Shown here one piece after another: positions 1 to 6,056 of a DNA stretch of 7,626 nucleotides. The stretch is from Sulfurospirillum sp. UBA6810 (lineage in GTDB: Bacteria > Campylobacterota > Campylobacteria > Campylobacterales > Sulfurospirillaceae), in NCBI GenBank assembly GCA_002469305.1, contig DKEY01000187.1, forward strand, positions 613 to 8,238, in the 5' to 3' direction. Position numbers and translations under genes: made by a program. Under the pieces are notes generated by a model. That model had not been told where the DNA came from, did no database searches, and saw only the letters and a list, made by a program, of their open reading frames with translations. The stretch's first letter is position 1, and every line of letters starts with the position of its first letter.

Positions 1-431
1 AAGCTGCTGTTGAAGAGGGTATCGTTATCGGCGGTGGCGCTGCTTTAATCCTCGCTAATTCAAAAGTAAAACTTGATCTATGTGGTGACGAAGCTATCGG
101 TGCTGAGATAGTGAGTAGAGCAGTAAGTGCTCCTATGAAGCAGATAGCACAAAATGCTGGATTTGACGCTGGTGTTGTTGTCAATAATGTTAAAAATGCA
201 AAAGATGACAACTATGGCTTCAACGCTGCAAATGGCGAATACGTAGATATGTTTGAAGCTGGTATCATCGACCCTGTGAAAGTAGCTCGTATAGCACTAC
301 AAAATGCAGTGTCAGTTTCTAGTTTACTTTTAACAACTGAAGCTACAATCAGCGACATCAAAGAAGACAAACCTTCTATGCCAGACATGAGTGGTATGGG
401 TGGTATGGGCGGAATGCCTGGGATGATGTAA
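1..431 (+). CDS. groEL: Chaperonin GroEL, C-terminal fragment
   Basis: This is the last 142 residues of the 60-kDa chaperonin, read from base 3; the gene enters from the left edge. GroEL forms the double-ring cytosolic folding chamber that works with GroES and ATP. The visible part begins in the AAVEEGIVIGGG segment of the equatorial domain. It continues through the conserved NAGFDAGVVV and YGFNAANGEYVDMFEAGIIDP stretches and TTEATISD, and ends in the Gly-Met tail (SGMGGMGGMPGMM) typical of bacterial GroEL. Nothing is broken in the visible part. A strong hairpin lies 28 bp after the stop, so groEL is probably the last gene of its transcript, with groES expected upstream outside the window. 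Identification is essentially certain; only the left end is missing. Confidence 0.98.
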   Translation, partial: AAVEEGIVIGGGAALILANSKVKLDLCGDEAIGAEIVSRAVSAPMKQIAQNAGFDAGVVVNNVKNAKDDNYGFNAANGEYVDMFEAGIIDPVKVARIALQNAVSVSSLLLTTEATISDIKEDKPSMPDMSGMGGMGGMPGMM

Positions 432-459
432 AAAACATCTCTCTTCACACATGAGTTTT

Positions 460-492
460 CAATCACCGCACTCTTTTTTGATGCGGTGATTG
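460..492 (+). terminator. Probable intrinsic terminator of groEL
   Basis: A perfect 11-bp inverted repeat, CAATCACCGCA (460-470) and TGCGGTGATTG (482-492), encloses an 11-base loop. It is followed by a T-rich stretch (TCTATTTTATTATC) rather than a clean U-run. It sits 28 bp after the groEL stop. The stem also covers an in-frame GTG (486) that would otherwise extend the next gene, which argues against that start. Confidence 0.82.
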
Positions 493-512
493 TCTATTTT
501 ATTATCTATTTT

Positions 513-516
513 AAGG
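513..516 (+). promoter_or_regulatory. Ribosome binding site fixing the beta-lactamase start
   Basis: AAGG lies 8 bases before the ATG at 525. The alternative GTG at 486 lies inside the terminator stem and has no such site, so the ATG is chosen. Confidence 0.6.
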
Positions 517-524
517 CTACTTAT

Positions 525-1277
525 ATGGCTAAAACTCTGTTTGTTTTCTTTCTTTTGATTAGTTCCATAAATGCCGATGACTTAGACTTTAAACAAATAT
601 TTTCAAATTTAAATATTGACGGTACATTAGTCGTAAGTTCACTTAAAAGTACTAAAACCTATATTTATAACCAACAAAGAGCTGACACAAGATTTACAGC
701 AGCTTCAACATTTAAAATTCCTCATACACTTATAATCCTAAATGAAAATTTGCTGATCAATGAAAATGATATAATCAAATGGGATAACATCAAAAGAGGT
801 TATGATTTGTGGAATAAAGATCAAACTTTAAAATCTGCAATTTCAGTTTCTTGTGTATGGTGTTACAAGCAATTTACCCAGTATATTTCGAAAGAAAAAT
901 ATTTAGACTATCTTAACAAATTTAATTACGGAAATAAAACGATAGGGATAGATAAATCTTCATTTTGGTTAAATGGCGATTTAAAGATTTCTGCCTATGA
1001 GCAAATTGATTTCCTTAAAAAACTTTATAACAATAATTTACCCATCAATCAAAAACATCTTGATACCACAAAAAATATCTTGAGTATTGACAAAAATGAA
1101 TACTATGAGTTAAAAGCAAAAAGTGGATGGGATGGCAATGTAGGTTGGTATGTTGGATATATAATTACGCAGCAAAATATTTATTTTTTTGCTATGAATG
1201 CAAATGTAAATAGAGATCAATTAAGCCTAAGAAAAAGCATAGTTATGGCCGCATTAAAATCTAAAAAAATAATTTAA
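525..1277 (+). CDS. Class D (OXA-type) beta-lactamase, exported
   Basis: This is a serine beta-lactamase that would act in the periplasm through an acyl-enzyme, with a carboxylated lysine as general base. The protein has 250 residues, normal for class D. Residues 1-17 form a signal peptide, probably cut after SINA. The family motifs appear in order: STFK (61-64, nucleophile S61, general base K64), SCV (109-111) followed by W112, YGN (135-137), W148 in the FWLNGDLKIS stretch that normally packs on the modified lysine, and KSG (199-201). All catalytic positions are present, so it should be active. The first four bases of the AAGG site fix the ATG start. Composition is strongly AT-rich, lower in GC than groEL, which may indicate a different history. 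The AEC transporter starts 42 bp downstream and may be cotranscribed. The substrate range cannot be read from the sequence. Confidence 0.93.
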   Translation: MAKTLFVFFLLISSINADDLDFKQIFSNLNIDGTLVVSSLKSTKTYIYNQQRADTRFTAASTFKIPHTLIILNENLLINENDIIKWDNIKRGYDLWNKDQTLKSAISVSCVWCYKQFTQYISKEKYLDYLNKFNYGNKTIGIDKSSFWLNGDLKISAYEQIDFLKKLYNNNLPINQKHLDTTKNILSIDKNEYYELKAKSGWDGNVGWYVGYIITQQNIYFFAMNANVNRDQLSLRKSIVMAALKSKKII

Positions 1278-1319
1278 TTTATCAATACTATCTGTCTGTT
1301 CAGATAAACAAGGATGTAA

Positions 1320-2243
1320 ATGTCAGTATTTTTAACGCTTCTAGGAAAAATTTTACCTTTATATTTTAGTATCATCTTAGGATGGTTAAGTACACTCATA
1401 CTCAAATGCGACAAAGAGAGCATCGCAAAAATCTTACTTTTTATCTTAGCTCCGCTTATCGCATTTAATGCCACCATCAATGTAAAAATAATCTCCTCTA
1501 TCATCTTTTTACCAATATTCTTTTTTCTTCTTAGTTGTCTGCTTGCTTTTACAATCTTGTTTATATTTAAAAGAGTTTGGAGTGATGGAACAGCCAACCT
1601 ACTCGCTTTTAGTGCCTCAACAGGAAATACTGGCAATATAGGAATTCCCCTAGCAATCCTTTTTTTAGAACCATCACTAGTTGATATTTTTATTTTTACA
1701 GTTTTAGCTTCAATGCTATATCAAAATTCTGTTGGGTATTATATCACTGCAAAAGGCAACTTTACAGCTATGCAAAGTATCAAAAAAGTTTTAAAACTCC
1801 CTGTGCTTTATGCTTTTTTACTAGGACTTATCTGCAATCTTTACGGTCTAAAAATGCCTGAAATGTTCATAGACTACACAAACTATCTCAAAGGTGCTTA
1901 CTCGATTTTTGGGATGATGCTCCTTGGTATGGGGATGGAAAATATAAAAGTAAACAACTCCATAGATATAAAGTTTATATCTTATTCTTTATTTATCAAG
2001 TTCATCATATGGCCAGTAATTATCTTGGCTTTTATATATTTTGATAGAAGTTATATACACTTTTTAAATGATGATTTATATATGGTTATGTTTTTATTTT
2101 CTATCGTTCCCCTTGCCGCCAATACAGTAACAGTAGCCACACTCCTAAATGTAAAACCACAAAAAATGTCATTTACTGTTTTTATCTCGACCATCGTTTC
2201 CTTGATTTTTATCCCTCTTTCCATCTACTTTTATACAAACTAA
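1320..2243 (+). CDS. AEC-family (auxin efflux carrier-like) membrane transporter
   Basis: This is a 307-residue, very hydrophobic inner-membrane protein of the AEC/PF03547 type. Characterised members of this family in bacteria carry dicarboxylates such as malate, or amino acids; the substrate here is unknown. The pattern is roughly five membrane helices, a hydrophilic break near residues 143-156, then five more helices, the usual two-fold layout. The family signature TGNTGNIGIP (101-110) marks the broken, substrate-lining helix of the first half. SIVPLAANTVTVATLL (261-276) is the matching element of the second half. AAGGA lies 5 bases before the ATG. No convincing promoter is visible in the 42-bp gap after the beta-lactamase gene, so cotranscription is likely. 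The protein looks intact. Confidence 0.87.
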   Translation: MSVFLTLLGKILPLYFSIILGWLSTLILKCDKESIAKILLFILAPLIAFNATINVKIISSIIFLPIFFFLLSCLLAFTILFIFKRVWSDGTANLLAFSASTGNTGNIGIPLAILFLEPSLVDIFIFTVLASMLYQNSVGYYITAKGNFTAMQSIKKVLKLPVLYAFLLGLICNLYGLKMPEMFIDYTNYLKGAYSIFGMMLLGMGMENIKVNNSIDIKFISYSLFIKFIIWPVIILAFIYFDRSYIHFLNDDLYMVMFLFSIVPLAANTVTVATLLNVKPQKMSFTVFISTIVSLIFIPLSIYFYTN

Positions 2244-2269
2244 TTGAAAAATGAATACGAGATTATTTT

Positions 2270-2279
2270 CTACATGTAA
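2270..2279. repeat. Degenerate copy of the TTACATGTAA palindrome
   Basis: CTACATGTAA, one base off the palindrome repeated elsewhere in the window. It lies in the gap between the AEC transporter and the nitroreductase gene. Confidence 0.5.
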
Positions 2280-2340
2280 CGTTTTTGAAAAAAACTTTTC
2301 CTCATCTCTTTTTTTTAGCCTTTATTAACTACTTCTTGAA

Positions 2341-2348
2341 GATAATAT
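2341..2348 (+). promoter_or_regulatory. Possible -10 region of the nitroreductase gene
   Basis: GATAATAT lies about 25 bases before the ATG and fits the -10-dominated promoters of Campylobacterota. No good -35 box is visible. The 130-bp gap upstream, the longest between genes here, is A/T-rich and otherwise holds only a degenerate palindrome copy and a weak all-A/T hairpin (2281-2295). Confidence 0.35.
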
Positions 2349-2373
2349 AAACATATCATACAAAGGTTATATC

Positions 2374-3039
2374 ATGACAGTATCCAACGCACTCAAAAAT
2401 AGAAAATCAATAAGAGCATTTTTAAAACAAGACATTGATGAAAAACTCATAAAAGAGATACTAGACGAAGCCAAACATGCACCATCAGGAGTCAACATGC
2501 AACCTTGGTTTGTATGTGTTGTGAGTGGAGATAAAAAACTCTCTTTGGAAGAGAAAGTTATCAAAGCTTTTGAAGCGGAAGAAAAAGAAGAGATGGACTA
2601 TGCGTATTATCCAAAAAGTTGGGAAGAGCCTTACAAAAGCAGACGCAAGGAAACAGGTCTTTTGATGTATGAAACACTCGGGATTACAAGAGAGGACAAA
2701 CAAAGACAAGTTGAACAGTGGAAAGCCAATTATAGGGCATTTGATGCTCCTGTTGTGATGTACTTTTTTATAGATAGTTCTTTAGAAAAAGGCTCTTACC
2801 TAGACTATGGTATGTTTTTACAATCCATCATGCTCAGCGCAACTGCAAAAGGTTTAGCAACTTGCCCTCAAGCTGCTCTTGCTGAGTTTCCAAATACAAT
2901 CAAAAAAGAGTTAGGCATAGAAGAGAATAAACTCCTTTTATGTGGTATTGCACTTGGCTATGAAGATAAAGATGCTCTTATAAACAGTTATAAAACAAGT
3001 AGGATTGATACAGCAGAATTTACCAAGTTTTATAGTTAA
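2374..3039 (+). CDS. FMN-dependent nitroreductase, PnbA/NfnB-like
   Basis: A 221-residue oxidoreductase of the nitroreductase superfamily, a cytosolic homodimer that uses NAD(P)H and FMN to reduce nitroaromatics, quinones or similar acceptors. The N-terminal RKSIRAF (10-16) is the FMN phosphate-binding arginine/serine motif. HAPSGVNMQPW (36-46) is the flavin-contacting loop. The C-terminal GIALGYEDKDALINSYKTSR carries the second FMN-binding arginine. The middle section (YYPKSWEEPYKSRRKETGLLMYETLGITREDK, then NYRAFDAPVVMYFFID and TCPQAALAEFPN) is the pattern I associate with the PnbA/NfnB subgroup rather than with NfsA, NfsB or RdxA. AAAGG lies 7 bases before the ATG. The gene probably has its own promoter. 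The true substrate is unknown. Confidence 0.9.
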   Translation: MTVSNALKNRKSIRAFLKQDIDEKLIKEILDEAKHAPSGVNMQPWFVCVVSGDKKLSLEEKVIKAFEAEEKEEMDYAYYPKSWEEPYKSRRKETGLLMYETLGITREDKQRQVEQWKANYRAFDAPVVMYFFIDSSLEKGSYLDYGMFLQSIMLSATAKGLATCPQAALAEFPNTIKKELGIEENKLLLCGIALGYEDKDALINSYKTSRIDTAEFTKFYS

Positions 3040-3044
3040 AAACT

Positions 3045-3054
3045 TTACATGTAA
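3045..3054. repeat. TTACATGTAA palindrome, copy 1
   Basis: An exact 10-bp palindrome just after the nitroreductase stop and about 65 bp before yebC. One of seven exact copies in the window. Confidence 0.85.
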
Positions 3055-3076
3055 TTCCACCTTTAGTAAAAAAAGG

Positions 3077-3082
3077 TATAAT
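3077..3082 (+). promoter_or_regulatory. Probable -10 box of yebC
   Basis: A perfect TATAAT, 37 bases before the yebC ATG, predicting transcription to start near 3089. No strong -35 box is visible, which is usual for the housekeeping promoters of Campylobacterota. A TTACATGTAA copy lies immediately downstream, within or just after the predicted start. Confidence 0.65.
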
Positions 3083-3093
3083 TGCAAAAATAT

Positions 3094-3103
3094 TTACATG
3101 TAA
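3094..3103. repeat. TTACATGTAA palindrome, copy 2
   Basis: An exact palindrome, extending to the 12-bp TTTACATGTAAA (3093-3104). It lies between the yebC -10 box and the ribosome binding site, so it would fall at the very start of the yebC mRNA. Confidence 0.85.
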
Positions 3104-3119
3104 ACAAGGAAATACGTTT

Positions 3120-3830
3120 ATGGGAAGAGCGTTCGAATACAGAAAAGCTGCGAAGATGAAAAGATGGGGAAATATGTCCAGAGTTTTCCCAAGACTTGGT
3201 CGTTCTATAACAGCTGCTGCCAAAGAAGGTGGTACTGATCCTGATATGAATCCAAAACTGCGTACTGCAATCTTAAATGCAAAAGCAGAAAATATGCCAA
3301 AAGACAACATAGATGCAGCGATAAAAAGAGCTACATCAAAAGACTCTGCAGATATGAAAGAGGTTAACTATGAGGGTAAAGGTCCTCATGGTTCTTTGAT
3401 ATTTGTTGAGTGTCTGACTGACAACTCTACAAGAACAGTTGCAAATGTAAAGAGTCACTTTAAAAAAGGTGGCGGTGAGATGCTAAACAATGGCTCACTA
3501 GAGTTTATGTTTTCACGCAAGGCTGTTTTTGAGTTTTTAAAAACAGATGATATGGATATAGAAGAGTTAGAACTAAGCCTTATAGATGCTGGTTTAGAAG
3601 AGATAGAAGAGGAAGATGGCACTGTTTTAGTTACAGGTGATTATACTGATTTTGGTTCACTTTCTCACGCTTTTGAAGAGCTTGGTATTGAGCTTAAAAC
3701 TGCAACACTTAAAAGATTTGCAAATACTCCAATAGAACTTAATGATGCACAATTAGAAGATATTGAAAAGCTGATTGAACGTATCGAAGATGATGATGAC
3801 GTTCAAGCTGTCTATACAAACTTCAGCTAA
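3120..3830 (+). CDS. yebC: YebC/PmpR family protein (TACO1-like)
   Basis: This 236-residue cytosolic protein of the conserved YebC family has the usual length. The N-terminus MGRAFEYRKAAKMKRWGNMSRVFPRLGRSI is the family hallmark. It is followed by AAKEGGTDPDMNPKLRTAILNAKAENMPKDNIDAAIKRA, then YEGKGPHGSLIFVECLTDNSTRTVANVKSHFKKGGG, and an acidic C-terminal part (AQLEDIEKLIERIEDDDDVQAVYTNF). Members were first described as DNA-binding transcription regulators. More recent work assigns several to translation, helping ribosomes through difficult sequences such as polyproline; which role applies here cannot be read from the sequence. AAGGA lies 9 bases before the ATG, and a TATAAT box stands upstream. 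The gene has a pair of TTACATGTAA palindromes on each side and appears to be its own transcription unit. Confidence 0.96.
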   Translation: MGRAFEYRKAAKMKRWGNMSRVFPRLGRSITAAAKEGGTDPDMNPKLRTAILNAKAENMPKDNIDAAIKRATSKDSADMKEVNYEGKGPHGSLIFVECLTDNSTRTVANVKSHFKKGGGEMLNNGSLEFMFSRKAVFEFLKTDDMDIEELELSLIDAGLEEIEEEDGTVLVTGDYTDFGSLSHAFEELGIELKTATLKRFANTPIELNDAQLEDIEKLIERIEDDDDVQAVYTNFS

Positions 3831-3836
3831 AAAATC

Positions 3837-3846
3837 TTACATGTAA
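3837..3846. repeat. TTACATGTAA palindrome, copy 3
   Basis: An exact palindrome 6 bp after the yebC stop, extending to CTTACATGTAAG. It forms the left arm of a larger hairpin with copy 4. Confidence 0.85.
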
Positions 3847-3860
3847 GGGATAAACTTCCT

Positions 3861-3870
3861 TTACATGTAA
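3861..3870. repeat. TTACATGTAA palindrome, copy 4
   Basis: An exact palindrome, 24 bp from copy 3 and 41 bp before the next gene; flanking bases extend it to TTTACATGTAAA. Confidence 0.85.
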
Positions 3871-3901
3871 ACCCTCGCTTATTTACCTTATATATTAAAA
3901 T

Positions 3902-3905
3902 GGAG
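3902..3905 (+). promoter_or_regulatory. Ribosome binding site supporting a GTG start
   Basis: GGAG lies 5 bases before the GTG at 3911. The first ATG in frame is residue 12, inside the first membrane helix, so GTG is the better start. An A/T-rich stretch (TTATATATT, 3888-3896) sits just upstream but is too close to call a promoter. Confidence 0.55.
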
Positions 3906-3910
3906 TTTTA

Positions 3911-4150
3911 GTGGATATTTTTCAGATTATTGGATTTATTGGTATGCTTTTTGTAGTGTATGCATACTTCTTACTCCAAACTCACAAAGTGACAACAGTT
4001 ACATTAAGATTTCAACTTTTAAACCTCATTGGTGCAATTTTACTTATCATATCACTGTTGGTTCACTTTAACTTAGGCTCTTTTTTGATAGAAGTATTTT
4101 GGATTTCTATAACCCTTTATGGTATGTGGAAAAATAGAAAAAAAGCTTAA
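3911..4150 (+). CDS. Small membrane protein of the CBU_0592 type
   Basis: A 79-residue inner-membrane protein of unknown function. Three hydrophobic helices are visible, at about residues 4-23, 34-53 and 57-73, followed by a positively charged tail (KNRKKA). The pattern of IIGFIGMLFVVYAYFLL, then LLNLIGAILLIISLLVHFNL, then VFWISITLYGMW resembles the widespread CBU_0592 membrane-protein domain, which has no assigned biochemical role. The GTG start is supported by GGAG 5 bases upstream. It lies 80 bp after yebC beyond a hairpin, so it could be read separately or by readthrough. Its TAA stop (4148-4150) directly touches the stop of the convergent CHASE2 gene, with no bases between. Confidence 0.75.
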   Translation: MDIFQIIGFIGMLFVVYAYFLLQTHKVTTVTLRFQLLNLIGAILLIISLLVHFNLGSFLIEVFWISITLYGMWKNRKKA

Positions 4151-6052
4151 CTACTCTTTTATCCTTTGGGCTATTTCTTTGAACTGGTCTTTTAAAGTGA
4201 TGAATGCTTCAATCAAAGTTGGATCAAAGTGTGAACCACTACTATTGATGATGATATCTTCAGAATCTTTATACTCAAATGCTTGCTTATAGCATCTTCT
4301 ACTTATAAGAGCGTCATAAACATCACATAGTGCCATCATCCTAGCTTCTAGTGGGATATCTTCTCCTTTTAGAGCACATGGATAGCCACTTCCGTCCCAT
4401 TTTTCATGGTGATAGTACGCGATATTATAAGCTATCTTTAAAAACTCATTTTCTTCATTATCGCGCATAGCATTTTCGATGATTTCTTTTCCTATCGTTG
4501 CATGTGTTTTCATAGTGGCATACTCTTCATCACTCAGTTTACCTGGCTTTTTCAGTATCTTATCGGGGATACCTACTTTACCCACATCATGCAAAGGTGT
4601 AGCCCTATAAAGTAGTTCTCTATAATTTACAGTAAGTGTCTTTTTGTAAATTTTTTTGCTATACAAATACTCCCCAAGCAAAACCATATACTCTTTTGTT
4701 CTTTTTATATGCGCTCCTGTTTCTGTATCTCTTGTTTCTGCGACAAGTGCCATACTGTCTATGGCTGAGGAGTGGGCTTTAGTCAAATCTTTATAAAACT
4801 TTTTTCTCTCTTTATAATGTAAAAAAATAAATACAAGATTGATGATAATAAAGTGAATACCAAAAGGAATGAGAAAATACCCTAAAGATATATAAATATG
4901 ATTTGATAGAAAGTGTATGCCTAAAAGATTTGAGATAACCCCCAAAAGTAAAAAAAGAGAGAAAAGTTGGATATAGCTGTTGTTATAAAGCAGATACACT
5001 AAAAAAAGAGAAAGAAGTATAGATAAAAAGAAGTTAGTATTTTTAAATCTCTCTGGCTGATATGCCAAGCTATCACTGAGTATATTGTCAATCAAAGTAG
5101 CATGAACAAAAACTCCTGGAATGACTTTTGAAGAAGATATCATATACCTATCATGCAACCCAACTGCTGAAGTTCCAATCAAGACAAATTTACCTCTTAA
5201 CTTTTGTAAATCAGCCTCTTTTGTCAGTACATCTATGGCAGATAGAGTTTCATATCGATTTGTATTAGAAAAATTAAGCAACACTTCTGCTTTCTCATTT
5301 ATCTTAAATGTATGTCCAAGTATGGAGACCAAATCATCTTTTACATGTAAGCTATCAACACCTATCATATTGGCAAGTCCAAATGAAGGGATAACGCTCT
5401 TGTTGTACCCAAAAAAAAGGGGGATTCTTCTAAAAACCCCATCTAAATCTCGTTCAGAATTGATAAAGCCTATACTACTAGAAACTCTTTGAAGTTCATC
5501 TATATTGCAAAGCATATAGTTTGATTGCACCAGTCCTTTTGCATCAAAAATTACCTGTGTATTGGCAGAGGGAATGGTACAAGGATTTTTATCTTCATCC
5601 TTATTACTCATATAAACTGCCAATGTAATTTTAGTACGCTCCAAAACTTTTGCGAAAAGGACATCGTTATCTTGTAACTCTTTGGAAAGTCCATTTATCT
5701 GTATTTGTGAAGCAAAATATTTTTCATAAAAAGAGATGAGTTGTTTTGGCGAAGTTTTATCATACTCAGCAAAAATAATATCCATGCCTATATTTGTAGG
5801 TTTTTGTTCATTTATCGAAGTAACAAGATTTGCCAATATAATTCTAGACCAAGGCCACTGTCCCAGATATTTTAAACTTTTTTCATCAATATCCACCACA
5901 ACAACAGAAGAGTTATCTTGTTTTTTATATGTAAATTTGGAGATATAATCATAAACTTTTAAATCAAAATACTCATGCAAGCCACTATAAAAAATCATTA
6001 CATGTAAGATTAGAGTGAAGGTAAATCCTAAGAGTAATTTTGACTTGATCAT
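4151..6052 (-). CDS. CHASE2-HD-GYP membrane protein, probable cyclic-di-GMP phosphodiesterase
   Basis: A 633-residue signalling protein. An N-terminal membrane helix (about 5-22) is followed by a periplasmic CHASE2 sensor domain (about 25-335, with DIDEKSLKYLGQWPWSR and RGKFVLIGTSAVGLHDRY). Three membrane helices come next (about 340-358, 361-381, 386-412), then a cytoplasmic HD-GYP domain (about 430-625). The catalytic motifs are intact: ETGAH (444-448), HDVGK (488-492), KTH (515-517), HHEKWDGSGYP (548-558) and CDVYD (576-580), with SRRCYK and SGSHFDP after them. HD-GYP enzymes hydrolyse cyclic-di-GMP, so this should lower that messenger in response to a periplasmic signal. It is third in an operon, 4 bp after the OmpA-like gene. 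It has only a poor ribosome binding site, which suggests translational coupling. The ligand of CHASE2 is unknown. Confidence 0.93.
   Translation of the reverse strand: MIKSKLLLGFTFTLILHVMIFYSGLHEYFDLKVYDYISKFTYKKQDNSSVVVVDIDEKSLKYLGQWPWSRIILANLVTSINEQKPTNIGMDIIFAEYDKTSPKQLISFYEKYFASQIQINGLSKELQDNDVLFAKVLERTKITLAVYMSNKDEDKNPCTIPSANTQVIFDAKGLVQSNYMLCNIDELQRVSSSIGFINSERDLDGVFRRIPLFFGYNKSVIPSFGLANMIGVDSLHVKDDLVSILGHTFKINEKAEVLLNFSNTNRYETLSAIDVLTKEADLQKLRGKFVLIGTSAVGLHDRYMISSSKVIPGVFVHATLIDNILSDSLAYQPERFKNTNFFLSILLSLFLVYLLYNNSYIQLFSLFLLLGVISNLLGIHFLSNHIYISLGYFLIPFGIHFIIINLVFIFLHYKERKKFYKDLTKAHSSAIDSMALVAETRDTETGAHIKRTKEYMVLLGEYLYSKKIYKKTLTVNYRELLYRATPLHDVGKVGIPDKILKKPGKLSDEEYATMKTHATIGKEIIENAMRDNEENEFLKIAYNIAYYHHEKWDGSGYPCALKGEDIPLEARMMALCDVYDALISRRCYKQAFEYKDSEDIIINSSGSHFDPTLIEAFITLKDQFKEIAQRIKE
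5341..5350. repeat. TTACATGTAA palindrome, copy 5 (inside CDS)
   Basis: An exact palindrome within the CHASE2 coding region, read on the - strand as codons TTA CAT GTA (Leu235-His-Val). Confidence 0.8.
5998..6007. repeat. TTACATGTAA palindrome, copy 6 (inside CDS)
   Basis: An exact palindrome within the first membrane helix of the CHASE2 protein, again read as TTA CAT GTA (Leu16-His-Val), 45 bp inside the start of the gene. Confidence 0.8.
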
Positions 6053-6056
6053 AAGA

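Larger units (their letters stand above)
3837..3870 (+). terminator. Hairpin at the end of yebC made from two palindrome copies
   Basis: Copies 3 and 4 can pair with each other instead of folding separately. There are 10 pairs, a bulged base at 3860, then 4 more pairs (one G-U) with the 5-base loop TAAAC, 14 pairs in all. No U-run follows (ACCCTCGC), so it may protect the 3' end or stop transcription poorly rather than be a classical intrinsic terminator. It starts 6 bp after the yebC stop. Confidence 0.5.

Noticed and set aside
486..524. GTG-initiated extension of the beta-lactamase by 13 residues
   Set aside because: The GTG lies inside the groEL terminator stem, has no ribosome binding site, and the extension spoils the signal peptide; the ATG at 525 has AAGG at good spacing.
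1289..1306. Small inverted repeat TATCTG/CAGATA between the beta-lactamase and AEC genes
   Set aside because: Only 6 pairs, A/T-rich and with no U-run; too weak to call a terminator.
1274..1636. Antisense reading frame opposite the start of the AEC transporter gene
   Set aside because: The + strand frame has an AAGGA site, a full transporter and the family motif; the antisense frame shows no recognisable domain.
2281..2295. GTTTTT/AAAAAC inverted repeat after the AEC gene as a terminator
   Set aside because: Almost all A-T pairs with a 3-base loop; expected often by chance in such sequence.
3044..3049. TTTACA as a -35 box for the yebC promoter
   Set aside because: It lies 27 bases from the TATAAT box, far from the usual 17, and belongs to a palindrome copy.
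3045..3870. TTACATGTAA copies as a CRISPR array or insertion-sequence ends
   Set aside because: Spacing is irregular (24 to about 1470 bp), the unit is only 10 bp, genes lie between copies, and there is no transposase or target duplication.
5121..5492. Open frames on the + strand within the CHASE2 gene (also 5736-5948)
   Set aside because: They lie opposite well-conserved CHASE2 coding sequence and have no family features.
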